Assembly (NCBI GenBank): GCA_963675955.2
Contig: CAXXVR010000002.1
Span: forward strand, 1,054,001-1,118,000
Direction of reading: 5' to 3'
Length of the DNA stretch: 64,000 nucleotides
Origin: Desulfocicer sp963675955
Lineage (GTDB): Bacteria; Desulfobacterota; Desulfobacteria; Desulfobacterales; Desulfobacteraceae
The position numbers and the translations under genes were made by a program. This document shows positions 9,940 through 18,372 of this stretch, one piece after another. Position 1 is the first letter of the stretch, and each line of letters begins with the position of its first letter. Below the pieces are notes generated by a model that worked only from the letters and a program-made list of their open reading frames with translations, was not told the DNA's origin and made no database searches.

Positions 9940-9967
9940 TTGACCGTGTTGTTGAAAAAGGTATACT
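9940..9967 (+). promoter_or_regulatory. Candidate sigma-70 promoter for the nqr operon
   Basis: TTGACC (9940-9945) and TATACT (9962-9967) are separated by 16 bases, about 70 bases ahead of nqrA. This is the only good promoter seen in the roughly 300-base gap 9736-10038. The rest of that gap holds a weak stem (AAGCAAA...TTTGCTT) after the preceding gene and nothing else recognisable. Confidence 0.45.
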
Positions 9968-10038
9968 GCATGGGCGTATGTTTAAGTGACGATATCTGCA
10001 GCAACCTCACAAACAGATAAAAAAGCGGCCCAGGGTGT

Positions 10039-11394
10039 ATGAAACGATTAAAACTTGCCAAGACCAAGACTTTCCACTCACAACTCAACGGTGTACCTGA
10101 TACAACGTTGAACTTCCCTGATCCGCCGGACACAGTGGCCCTGGTACCTGTTACACCATCCTTTGTAAAATTAAAACTTCTGGTGCGGGAAAGTGATGTC
10201 GTTAAAACAGGTACTCCGCTGCTTAAGGATAAACGAGATCCCATGGTTCAATGGGTTTCCCCCGGTGGTGGAACCATAGAGGCCATTGTTCGGGGAGCGC
10301 GACGGGTGGTGCAGGAAATTGTTATTCGCCTGGACAGCCATACAGAACCCGCCGATACTTTTGCCCCCATTACAGAAGAAATCCTTGATGCCATGCCCCG
10401 GGAAGCTCTTGTTGATTTACTGAAACAACGGGGGGTGTGGCCCCTTATCCGTCAGTTTCCTTTCATGGATATACCCGATGTCAACTCCCCGTTTCCCCTG
10501 ACGGTGATATCCCTTCATACGGGTGATCCCTTTGCCCCGTCACCGGCTGTTTATTTAAAAGATCAGCAGGCCTGTTTTCTTCACGGCCTTGCCATTCTTG
10601 GAAAACTCTCCGAAAATCTTGTTGTTACCGTTCCCGAACAATTTCTTTCTCAACTTAAAATAATGGGCATGTCCCATGAGGTGACCCATGTCACCCAGGA
10701 TCGCTATCCCGCTGGAGATCCCGGTGTGATTCTGTATCAGATTAAAAAAAGTGCTGCCGATAATCGTGCCTGTACCATGGCGCCTCAGGATCTTATTGCC
10801 ATGGGCAGTCTTTTCTTAACAGGGCAGTATCATACAAAACGTGTTTACGCGGTTGCAGGCACATCCGCACGGTCCCCGGCCCATTATTTAACCCGTCTGG
10901 GCAGTCCGGTGGCCCACGTTGTGGGGGATATCCACACAGGAAATGGGGTAATTACCGGTGGTTTGTTCACCGGTGCCCTTACCCTGAGGGATGGACACAT
11001 GGGACTCAGTACCTCTTCGGCCATTGTGATGGATGCCACGGGCAAGGATACCTTTTTCGGATTTGCATGGCCGGGCCGGGATCTGGTGTCTGAATCGGGC
11101 ACCTTTGTTTCCGGCCTGGGATCAACATCCCTTTCCATGGATGCCACCCTCCATGGAGAAGAAAGGGCCTGTATCAACTGCGGCTGGTGCGATAAAAAAT
11201 GCCCGGTGGATCTGCTGCCCCAGTTCATAATGAAGGCAGTGTGGGCAGGGGAGATGGATGAGGCCCTTTCCCTCGGATTGCTGGACTGTACCGGGTGCGG
11301 TCTTTGCACCTTTGTGTGTCCGTCAAAAATTGACCTGGCCGCCATCATGGGCCTGGCCGCACAGACCTGTTACAGGGAACGGATGATGTTATGA
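10039..11394 (+). CDS. nqrA: Na+-translocating NADH:quinone reductase subunit A with two 4Fe-4S motifs
   Basis: The N-terminal 350 residues follow NqrA: a barrel-sandwich region with VKTGTPLLKDKRDP, an SPGGGTIEAI segment and the PAVYLKDQQACFLHGLAIL stretch. NqrA is a peripheral cytoplasmic subunit involved in quinone binding. The C-terminus is unusual. It has two complete ferredoxin-type motifs, CINCGWCDKKCP (C378, C381, C384, C388) and CTGCGLCTFVCP (C417, C420, C423, C427). RnfC has such motifs, while well-studied NqrA proteins such as that of Vibrio keep only a remnant near LCxFVCP. The protein is therefore NqrA by fold and gene order but may carry two 4Fe-4S clusters. Its stop overlaps the nqrB start (ATGA). 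Confidence 0.93.
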   Translation: MKRLKLAKTKTFHSQLNGVPDTTLNFPDPPDTVALVPVTPSFVKLKLLVRESDVVKTGTPLLKDKRDPMVQWVSPGGGTIEAIVRGARRVVQEIVIRLDSHTEPADTFAPITEEILDAMPREALVDLLKQRGVWPLIRQFPFMDIPDVNSPFPLTVISLHTGDPFAPSPAVYLKDQQACFLHGLAILGKLSENLVVTVPEQFLSQLKIMGMSHEVTHVTQDRYPAGDPGVILYQIKKSAADNRACTMAPQDLIAMGSLFLTGQYHTKRVYAVAGTSARSPAHYLTRLGSPVAHVVGDIHTGNGVITGGLFTGALTLRDGHMGLSTSSAIVMDATGKDTFFGFAWPGRDLVSESGTFVSGLGSTSLSMDATLHGEERACINCGWCDKKCPVDLLPQFIMKAVWAGEMDEALSLGLLDCTGCGLCTFVCPSKIDLAAIMGLAAQTCYRERMML

Positions 11395-12542
11395 AGCCAT
11401 TGAAAAGCCTGTTTGAAAAAACAGATCCCCATTTTAAAACCGGCGGACGATTTTATCGCTTCAGGGGCATATACACGGCCACCCGCACCTTCTTTTTTCT
11501 GCCCTCTCCGGTGACACAGACCGCCCCCCATGTCCGGGACAACATCGATCTGAAGCGATTCATGAGTTTTGTTATTCTGGCCCTGCTGCCGGTGACGCTG
11601 TTTGGCATGTTCAATGTGGGATACCAATACCACGGGGGTGAAGCCAGTCTGTTTGAAATGTTTTTAACCGGTGCTTCCCATGTGCTCCCCATCATTGCGG
11701 TGGCCTATGGGGTGGGGTTTTTCTGGGAGATTGTCTTTGCCACGGTGAGGGGGCATGAGGTCACAGAGGGCCTTCTTGTTACGGGGCTTTTATTTCCCTT
11801 GACCCTGCCTCCCACCATTCCCCTGTGGCAGGTGGCACTGGGGATCTCCTTTGGGGTGGTCATGGGAAAGGAGGTGTTTGGGGGTACGGGACGAAACCTC
11901 TTAAATCCGGCATTGACGGCCCGGGCCTTTGTGTTTTTTTCCTATCCGGTTTCCATGTCCGGCAATGCCGTGTGGCAGGTGACTGTCCCCGGGGTGGATG
12001 CGGTTAGTTCTGCCACGGTGCTTTCCGTGGGGGGGACCGGTGGAAATATCCAGAACATGATTGTTAACGCTGGATTTTCCCTGGATCGATTGTTCTTTGG
12101 CCTGCACCCGGGCAGTATCGGCGAGACCTCGGCTTTTTTATGTTTTGCAGGTGCAGTATTTCTCATGGTGACCCGGGTGGCAAGCTTTCGCATTATCCTT
12201 GGCGGCATTGCCGGGGTGATAAGCACCGCACTGGTGTTCCAGGCCTTGCCCGGACCCGCAGATACCTGGTTTTCCGCAGGACCCTTGTACCATATTTTTT
12301 CCGGGGGCTTTGCCCTTGGCATCTCCTTTATGGCAACGGATCCAGTGTCCGCCCCGGGTACGGACAGTGGCCGGTGGATTTACGGGTTTCTCATCGGATT
12401 TTTCACGGTGCTCCTCCGGGCGGTGAATCCTGCCTATGTGGAGGGGGTGATGCTTTCCATTTTGTTCATGAATGTTTTTTCTCCGCTGATAGACCATGTG
12501 ACGGTGAAGATCACGGCGGCCCGAAGGATTCCCAATGTCTGA
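11391..12542 (+). CDS. nqrB: Na+-NQR subunit B (integral membrane, covalent FMN)
   Basis: The 383-residue polytopic membrane protein has the GGTGRNLLNPALTARAF stretch characteristic of NqrB/RnfD. The DAVSSAT motif (T209) is the expected site of covalent FMN attachment by the flavin transferase ApbE; the usual motif has SGAT, here SSAT. NqrB is the core of sodium translocation and quinone reduction. It is translationally coupled to nqrA and overlaps nqrC by 8 bases. No apbE gene is present in this window, so it must be encoded elsewhere. Confidence 0.95.
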   Translation: MKPLKSLFEKTDPHFKTGGRFYRFRGIYTATRTFFFLPSPVTQTAPHVRDNIDLKRFMSFVILALLPVTLFGMFNVGYQYHGGEASLFEMFLTGASHVLPIIAVAYGVGFFWEIVFATVRGHEVTEGLLVTGLLFPLTLPPTIPLWQVALGISFGVVMGKEVFGGTGRNLLNPALTARAFVFFSYPVSMSGNAVWQVTVPGVDAVSSATVLSVGGTGGNIQNMIVNAGFSLDRLFFGLHPGSIGETSAFLCFAGAVFLMVTRVASFRIILGGIAGVISTALVFQALPGPADTWFSAGPLYHIFSGGFALGISFMATDPVSAPGTDSGRWIYGFLIGFFTVLLRAVNPAYVEGVMLSILFMNVFSPLIDHVTVKITAARRIPNV

Positions 12543-13239
12543 AAAATCAGAAAAGGCCAAAAGAATCCATGCCATTAAATTTGCAACCCTTGTTTCTGTG
12601 GTGTGTTGTCTTTTGATCACCGGGGCCTCCACTGGATTGAAACCCTTTCAACAGGAGAATCGAACCCTGGACCGTCAGAAAAATATTCTTAGGGCTGCAG
12701 GAATCATAAGCATGGAGACCAGACCCTCCCGGGGGCAGATCCAGTCGCTGTTTCAGGATAAAATTCATGAAGTCACGGTGGATGCCAGGGGAAATTTTAT
12801 GGAAAAAGGTACGGGAGAGGGGCTGAGCCTTTATCTGTATAAAGAAGATCAGACCCTGAAGGCCTATGTCATACCCATTGAGTCCAGGGGATTGTGGGGA
12901 AAAATAAAGGGTTACATGGCCCTGGAAGCCGATGGTGAAACCGTTGCCGGATTCACCGTGTACAGCCATTCGGAAACCCCGGGCCTGGGGGGAGAGATTG
13001 AAAAGGCATGGTTTCAAAAAAACTTTATCGGCAAGAAAATTTTCAATGCTGCCAATGAATTTGTCTCCATTGGCATTGCCAAAGGCAGTGTGGATGCACT
13101 GGCCGAAGATGCCCGGGCCAACCATGTGGACGGCATCAGTGGGGCCACCCTCACGGGTAAATATCTCACCCAGGGGCTTAAACAAAATCTGAAGCGGTAT
13201 GAGGCGGTGTCAGTGAGACTTCGCCAGGGGCAGCAATAG
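12535..13239 (+). CDS. nqrC: Na+-NQR subunit C (covalent FMN)
   Basis: A 234-residue protein with one N-terminal membrane anchor (about residues 15-33) and a periplasmic FMN-binding domain. HSETPGLGG and the flavinylation motif DGISGAT (T205 followed by LTG) are diagnostic. It takes electrons along the NQR flavin chain. The ATG lies eight bases inside the end of nqrB with GAAGGA upstream. It is followed by a 179-base gap that contains a repeat element before nqrD, which is unusual in a tightly packed operon. Confidence 0.95.
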   Translation: MSEKSEKAKRIHAIKFATLVSVVCCLLITGASTGLKPFQQENRTLDRQKNILRAAGIISMETRPSRGQIQSLFQDKIHEVTVDARGNFMEKGTGEGLSLYLYKEDQTLKAYVIPIESRGLWGKIKGYMALEADGETVAGFTVYSHSETPGLGGEIEKAWFQKNFIGKKIFNAANEFVSIGIAKGSVDALAEDARANHVDGISGATLTGKYLTQGLKQNLKRYEAVSVRLRQGQQ

Positions 13240-13290
13240 GGGCACCACAACGAAAGTTGAAATTTTTATTATTGCAGTATTTTAGACGGA

Positions 13291-13390
13291 GTTTCATATC
13301 AACCCACATGTCCTGGTGGACACAACGAATATTGGGTCGTAGACGCGGAGCCAAATGGTATTATGCCGCCCACCGTCGGAGGGTGGTGTG
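13291..13390 (+). repeat. M-T repeat element between nqrC and nqrD
   Basis: A copy of repeat module M starts with TTTCATAT and has the core ATGTCC-TGGT-GGACACAACGAAT (13308-13330), a small hairpin. It is followed by module T, recognisable from TGGGTCGTAGACGCGGAGCC and continuing through AAATGGTATTATGCCG. The same T module follows another M copy near 31407. A GC-rich hairpin (CCACC...GGTGG) closes the element. It sits inside the nqr operon, so it is either read through or acts as a processing or attenuation site. Function unknown. Confidence 0.75.
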
Positions 13391-13418
13391 GCGATTTACA
13401 TAAAAGGAAATAAAAGGT

Positions 13419-14060
13419 ATGGGCAGTGGTAACCTAACGCTGAAAGAGACTTTTTTCCGGGGAATATGGAAGGAAAACCCAGTGGCGTACCAGGTGCTTG
13501 GTATCTGCTCGGCCCTGGCTGTCACCGTACAGATGAGGACGGCCATTGTCATGGGGCTTGCCTTGACCGTGGTGACGGGTATGTCCAATTTTATTATCTC
13601 CCTGTTGCGCAAACAGATCCCTTCCACCATCCGCATTATTGTGGAACTGACTGTGATTGCCTCCCTTGTCATTGTCATTGACCAGGTGCTCCAGGCGTTT
13701 TTATATGATATCAGCAAGCAGCTGTCGGTGTTTGTGGGGCTTATCATCACAAACTGCATTGTTCTTGGCCGGGCCGAGGCCTTTGCCCTGGCCAATCCGC
13801 CGTTGCCCGCCCTGCTCGATGGTCTGGGGAACGGTCTGGGATATGGACTGATCCTGGTGACAGTGGCCTTTGTGAGGGAACTTATGGGGGCTGGAAAAAT
13901 CATCGGTATTTCTGTTGTGCCCCAGGCGTGGATGGATGCAGGCTATGCCCACATGGGTTTGATGGTACTGGCTCCCGGCGCTTTTTTTGTCATCGGGCTT
14001 CTGGTGTGGCTGAAAAACAGCCTGCCCGGCGCCTCCCATGAAGAAAAAACCGGACGGTAG
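13419..14060 (+). CDS. nqrD: Na+-NQR subunit D (membrane)
   Basis: A 213-residue polytopic protein of the NqrD/RnfE family: NPVAYQVLGICSALAVT at the N-terminus and an NCIVLGRAEAFA stretch whose cysteine helps form the intramembrane iron centre. It is paralogous to NqrE and inserts in the opposite orientation. The preceding 179-base gap with a repeat separates it from nqrC; a ribosome binding site AAAAGGTATG-like lies at the start. Nine bases separate it from nqrE. Confidence 0.94.
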   Translation: MGSGNLTLKETFFRGIWKENPVAYQVLGICSALAVTVQMRTAIVMGLALTVVTGMSNFIISLLRKQIPSTIRIIVELTVIASLVIVIDQVLQAFLYDISKQLSVFVGLIITNCIVLGRAEAFALANPPLPALLDGLGNGLGYGLILVTVAFVRELMGAGKIIGISVVPQAWMDAGYAHMGLMVLAPGAFFVIGLLVWLKNSLPGASHEEKTGR

Positions 14061-14069
14061 GTGTATTGA

Positions 14070-14678
14070 ATGATTGATCTCATCAGCCTGTTTATAGATT
14101 CTGTGTTCATTGGCAATATTCTGCTCTCCTATTTTCTGGGAATGTGTTCGTTCATTGCCGTGTCCAATAACATTGAAACCTCTGTGGGTCTTGGGTTTGC
14201 GGTTATTTTTGTGCTCACCATTACGGCTCCTGCCAACTGGGCTATTTATCACTGGCTGCTGGCCCCGGGGGCATTGTCCTGGGTGGGTCTTGGGCACCTT
14301 GATTTAAGTTTTCTTAAATACATTACCTTTATTGCCGTCATTGCCGCCATTGTCCAGGCAGTGGAGATGATCATTGATAAATATTCTCCGGTGCTTTATT
14401 CCGCCCTGGGGGTTTTTCTGCCTTTGATCGCTGTTAACTGTGCCATCCTTGGAACAGCTCTTTTCATGGTGGAACGGGAATACACCCTTGTGGAGTCCAT
14501 TGTATTTGGAGCCGGGTCCGGTACGGGCTGGATGCTGGCCATCACGGCCATGGCCACCATTAAGAAGAAGATGCGTTATGCAGATGTCCCCCAGGGGCTT
14601 TCAGGTTTTGGGATTACCATGATTGTGGGGGGGCTTATGGCCATGGCGTTTATGATGTTTTCCGGTATTACACTTTGA
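14070..14678 (+). CDS. nqrE: Na+-NQR subunit E (membrane)
   Basis: A 202-residue polytopic protein of the NqrE/RnfA family with the N-terminal NILLSYFLGMCSFIAVS and the NCAILGTALFM segment, each holding one of the conserved cysteines that coordinate the intramembrane iron centre with NqrD. It starts nine bases after nqrD. It is followed by 321 bases containing a large inverted copy of the M/S repeat before nqrF, so the last gene of the operon is separated from the rest. Confidence 0.95.
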   Translation: MIDLISLFIDSVFIGNILLSYFLGMCSFIAVSNNIETSVGLGFAVIFVLTITAPANWAIYHWLLAPGALSWVGLGHLDLSFLKYITFIAVIAAIVQAVEMIIDKYSPVLYSALGVFLPLIAVNCAILGTALFMVEREYTLVESIVFGAGSGTGWMLAITAMATIKKKMRYADVPQGLSGFGITMIVGGLMAMAFMMFSGITL

Positions 14679-14809
14679 GTTAGGGGTGGGTACTTGGTTT
14701 TAGCTGCTGGGTTGGAAAACTCTGGGATGCGACATTGGATTTCAATATCGCCACTTGATGGAGATTAGATTGTTTGTGAATCGACAGGATTAGGGGAGGT
14801 TCTTGCTGG

Positions 14810-14985
14810 TTTTTTTATATGAAAAGGCAGCCTTCAAGTCTACCTCAGCAGAGCCCCTCCGATGGGCAATAGGAACCGGCCAATTAAGCCGTTTACGGTT
14901 CCGGGCCGGGCGGTGCCCGTTGGGGGGGGCGGCGGTATAATACCATTTTCAATATTTGTTGTGTCCCATAGGACATGCCCGTTAT
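14810..14985 (-). repeat. M-S repeat element (inverted copy) between nqrE and nqrF
   Basis: Read on the minus strand, this begins with module M (core 14954-14976, ATGTCC-TATG-GGACACAAC) and continues into structured module S, ending in CTTTTCATAT. Within S, GGGCA/TGCCC (14864-14868 with 14914-14918) and CCGGCC/GGCCGG (14876-14881 with 14904-14909) form a long hairpin. Two other S copies share the fold (26751-26807, 31272-31326). The element fills most of the nqrE-nqrF gap. It contains no reading frame of note. Confidence 0.8.
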
Positions 14986-14999
14986 AAAGGGGAATTGAT

Positions 15000-16214
15000 G
15001 TGATTTACCTGGTCAGTCTGATTGTTTTTTCCATGGTGATCCTGCTGCTGGTGGGTATGCTTTTGTTTGTGGATGCCAGGGTCTCCTCCACCGGGGAAAA
15101 AAGCATCACCATCAATGGAGATACCCAGAACAGCTTGAAGGTGACGGGCACCCCGTCTCTTTTGTCTGCCCTTGGAAGCAATGCGATTTTTTTGCCATCT
15201 GCCTGTGGCGGCAGTGGTTCCTGCGGTATGTGCAAGTGTGTGGTAAAAGAGGGGGGCGGGGCCATCCTGCCCACGGAGCTGGCCCATTTAAGCCCCAGGG
15301 ATAAACAGATGGGCCGACGTCTGTCCTGCCAGCTCAAGATAAAAAATGATATGAAAATCCAGGTGCCGGAATCCATTTTCGGCATCACAAAGGTGGGTGC
15401 CCAGGTCGTATCCAATGACAATATTTCCACCTATATCAAAGAGCTGGTTCTTCGGCCCGATGAGCCCATGGTCTTTAAGGCTGGAAGTTATATTCAGATT
15501 GATGTACCCGAGTATGAGTTGTGTTTCAAGGACTTTTCCATTGACAGTCGGTATGTGAGTGAGTGGAAAAAATATAATCTTCTGGAATTGACATCCACCG
15601 GCATGAATCCGGGATTCCGGGCCTATTCCCTGGCCAATCCGCCCCATGAGAATGATATTTTAAAGATGACGGTGAAAATCGCCACTCCCCCTGCCGGAAC
15701 CATGGGTATCCCCCCGGGATTCGGTTCTTCTTATGTGTTTGGCCTTAAACCCGGAGATCGTGTGTCCGTCAGTGGTCCCTATGGCGATTTTTTTGTTAAA
15801 GACACCGACTGTGAAAAATGTTTCATGGGCGGTGGTGCCGGAATTGCCCCGTTGAGAAGCCATGTGCTGGATCAGCTGGAGGGAGCCAAAACCACCCGGA
15901 AGGTGAGTCTGTGGTATGGTGCCAGGACCCGCAAGGATATCTGTTACCATGACACCTTTACCAGCATGGAGAAAATCTATCATAATTTTTCCTACCATGT
16001 GTGCCTTTCCCGGCCCGACCCGGAGGCAGATTGTTGGGAGGGGTTGTGCGGGTATGTTCAGGATAACCTGGCTCGGGAGTATCTGGCCCACCATGAAGAC
16101 CCTTCCGAGATTGAATTTTATCTGTGCGGGCCCCCGGAGATGGTGGACTCCATTGTGGAGACTCTGGACAGCTTTGGGGTGGATGAAGAGATGATTTTTT
16201 ATGATAAATTCTGA
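15000..16214 (+). CDS. nqrF: Na+-NQR subunit F, NADH dehydrogenase flavoprotein
   Basis: A 404-residue protein with one N-terminal membrane helix and a 2Fe-2S ferredoxin domain (ACGGSGSCGMCKC, then a late CQL cysteine). An FAD-binding domain (RAYSLANPP) and an NAD-binding domain (GGGAGIAPLRSH) follow. It oxidises NADH and feeds electrons to the NQR flavins. The start is GTG at 15000 with AAGGGGA upstream; an overlapping ATG is out of frame. Length and order match the family. It ends the nqr operon and converges on the chemoreceptor gene. Confidence 0.96.
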   Translation: MIYLVSLIVFSMVILLLVGMLLFVDARVSSTGEKSITINGDTQNSLKVTGTPSLLSALGSNAIFLPSACGGSGSCGMCKCVVKEGGGAILPTELAHLSPRDKQMGRRLSCQLKIKNDMKIQVPESIFGITKVGAQVVSNDNISTYIKELVLRPDEPMVFKAGSYIQIDVPEYELCFKDFSIDSRYVSEWKKYNLLELTSTGMNPGFRAYSLANPPHENDILKMTVKIATPPAGTMGIPPGFGSSYVFGLKPGDRVSVSGPYGDFFVKDTDCEKCFMGGGAGIAPLRSHVLDQLEGAKTTRKVSLWYGARTRKDICYHDTFTSMEKIYHNFSYHVCLSRPDPEADCWEGLCGYVQDNLAREYLAHHEDPSEIEFYLCGPPEMVDSIVETLDSFGVDEEMIFYDKF

Positions 16215-16432
16215 ACTCGTTCAATTTAATAAATCAAGTTTATTTGAATGATTACTGAATATGGATGTCGGGCATCCTCCATTTGCCAGTTTACACGTCT
16301 TGGAGTGAGAGTTCCATTTTTAGGCAGGCATTGGTCCAAAATTTTAAAGTAATTTGGGATTGATATGAAGGATGCCGGATGTAGTTTGGGATCTGTATGA
16401 ATAAATATTACATACAATGGCTCTTTTTTTTA

Positions 16433-17947
16433 TTATTCTATCATTTTCATGGCTGATGAAAGTTGCTGAAGGGGCCGTTTGGATCCGGGTTTCTGTGAAT
16501 CCACCCGTTTTTCCTTTTTTTTATCAACGCCATCCACCAATATTGCCAGATCATCAACAAAACTCATTATTTGTACGGCCTGGCTGCTCATCTCTTCGGA
16601 TGTGCTCGCATTTTCCTCGGCAAATGCGGCGTTCTGCTGGACGATTTTATCCATCTCTGCCACGGCTTTATTGATCTGGTCAATCCCCTGGGCCTGCTCA
16701 TCTGAGGCAACGGCGATTTCCGCCACCAGTTCTCCAATTTTGGTGGTGCTTTGGGCAACCTCTGTAAATGTATTATCAGTTTCGGTTACAATTTTTGAAC
16801 CTTCGGTGATTTTTCCCACCGTGCCTTCTATCATATCGGCCGTATTTCTGGCAGCTTCAGCCGCTCGCATGGCAAGATTACGTACCTCATCCGCCACAAC
16901 GGCGAATCCTGCACCGGCTTCACCGGCTCGGGCCGCTTCTACCGCCGCGTTCAAGGCCAGTAGATTTGTTTGAAATGCAATTTCATCAATGGTCTTAATA
17001 ATCTTGAAAGTTTCTTGACTTGCCGTTGATATCTCTTCCATTGAGGTCGTCAGTTTGGCCATGGACTTGTTGGCAGCATCCATTACCTGGTTAGTTTCAT
17101 TGGTAAGATTTCTGGCCTGAATGGCATTTTCAGCGTTTTGTTTGGTCATTGAAGACATCTCTTCCAGAGAGGCGGATGTCTGTTCAATGGAAGCTGCCTG
17201 TTCCGATGCACCCACCGCCAGTTGCTGACTGGAATCAGATACCTGACTGGAAGCAGAAATCATTTCGTTGGAGCCCTCGTTGAGCCCCTTAATGACGTGA
17301 TGGATTGGTTTGCTTATGGATTTTATTATAAAGAGGCTAAAGACTCCTCCAATAACAAAGGAGAGCAGGGTAATTGAAATTGCCGACCATCGGGACGTCG
17401 CCCCTGTGGTCAGCATTTTTTTTTCTGAAACTTTTTTTGTATTATGGATCTTTTCAGCAAGCGCTTCCATATTTTTTTTTGTTTTTGCCAGCATGGGCAG
17501 CGTCTTTGTTGAAAAAATTTTGTGGGCCTCATCGTATCCCTTGTCTTTGAGTGCCTTATTTATCAAAGCTGCGGATTCATGAAGATGTTTATGGGGCTCT
17601 ATAATTGCATCAAGTAAACTTTGTAATTCAGGGTGTTTTGAGATAAGTTCTTTGCCCTTTGCTCCGTATAAAAGTGGCGCGAGATTACATTTTGTATAAT
17701 CCAGCTGCACGTCGGTATGGTCCAGTTTTTCCACAAAAAGGTCTTTGATCCTGTTAATCCATTTTAAATGGTCAATTTCTCTTTCCATGATAAAATCATC
17801 AAATTCAGCCGTGTCAATATACTCATTATTTGCCTTAAGAATTGTGTTGATGGACCAAATTGAGTTGAGTGCAACTGACAGAACCGCTATGACAAGCAAT
17901 CCGCTTAAGCTCCACAATTTTGTTCTAAGTTTAATATTTTTAAGCAT
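16433..17947 (-). CDS. Methyl-accepting chemotaxis protein with probable periplasmic CZB sensor
   Basis: The 504-residue chemoreceptor has membrane helices at about 13-33 and 190-212, a HAMP-like region and a long signalling coiled coil. The hairpin tip FKIIKTIDEIAFQTNLLALNAAVEAARAGEAG matches the universal tip of chemoreceptors. The sensor region between the two helices holds HLKW, a later CNLAPLLYG segment and PHKHLH, which resembles the chemoreceptor zinc-binding (CZB) domain with its His/Cys ligands. CZB domains are usually cytoplasmic, so a periplasmic one is notable if correct. The start has GGAG upstream. No che genes are adjacent; it is a solitary receptor gene. Confidence 0.9.
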   Translation of the reverse strand: MLKNIKLRTKLWSLSGLLVIAVLSVALNSIWSINTILKANNEYIDTAEFDDFIMEREIDHLKWINRIKDLFVEKLDHTDVQLDYTKCNLAPLLYGAKGKELISKHPELQSLLDAIIEPHKHLHESAALINKALKDKGYDEAHKIFSTKTLPMLAKTKKNMEALAEKIHNTKKVSEKKMLTTGATSRWSAISITLLSFVIGGVFSLFIIKSISKPIHHVIKGLNEGSNEMISASSQVSDSSQQLAVGASEQAASIEQTSASLEEMSSMTKQNAENAIQARNLTNETNQVMDAANKSMAKLTTSMEEISTASQETFKIIKTIDEIAFQTNLLALNAAVEAARAGEAGAGFAVVADEVRNLAMRAAEAARNTADMIEGTVGKITEGSKIVTETDNTFTEVAQSTTKIGELVAEIAVASDEQAQGIDQINKAVAEMDKIVQQNAAFAEENASTSEEMSSQAVQIMSFVDDLAILVDGVDKKKEKRVDSQKPGSKRPLQQLSSAMKMIE

Positions 17948-18372
17948 ATTCGGATCTCCATGATAAATTTATACTGCTGACGGTTAAAAACTTAGGACTC
18001 GGTCATATTTATGACTTATACCGCACCAGATCTGCTGTGAAAAGTCAAATTTAAATCCCTCTGCAATATATATACTTTTTGTCTTTATCATACGTATATT
18101 TCGCTGATGTTTGATCATCCATTGTTGAAAAAGATGATGGCTGATCTCAAGATCATGGTGTTATTGTTGGTGTTTTTGTTAAATCAGGGGTATTATTTAT
18201 CATTATCATTTTTGGGGGATGAACAATTTAGTCCCGTATCCATAGGTAAATGACATGTGGGGGGGCCGGATTATATGTCGTAGTTGACAAGTGTGAAGGA
18301 ATCTCTTAGGTTTCCAGTCATGAATGGCGAATTTAATAGAACTGCAATTACCCATAAAAGAAAGAACATCCC
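17948..18372. other. Divergent intergenic region without recognised gene
   Basis: About 425 bases separate the divergent chemoreceptor and LOG-domain genes. The stretch is AT-rich. A TTGACA at about 18283 could be a -35 element for the rightward gene, but no convincing -10 element lies at the right distance. No repeat of the families found elsewhere in the window was recognised here. Confidence 0.5.

Noticed and set aside
16394..16431. AT-rich hairpin with T-run between nqrF and the chemoreceptor
   Set aside because: TGTATGAATA pairs with TATTACATACA, but the T-run is seven bases beyond the stem. It is possible as a terminator but not strong enough to list as one.
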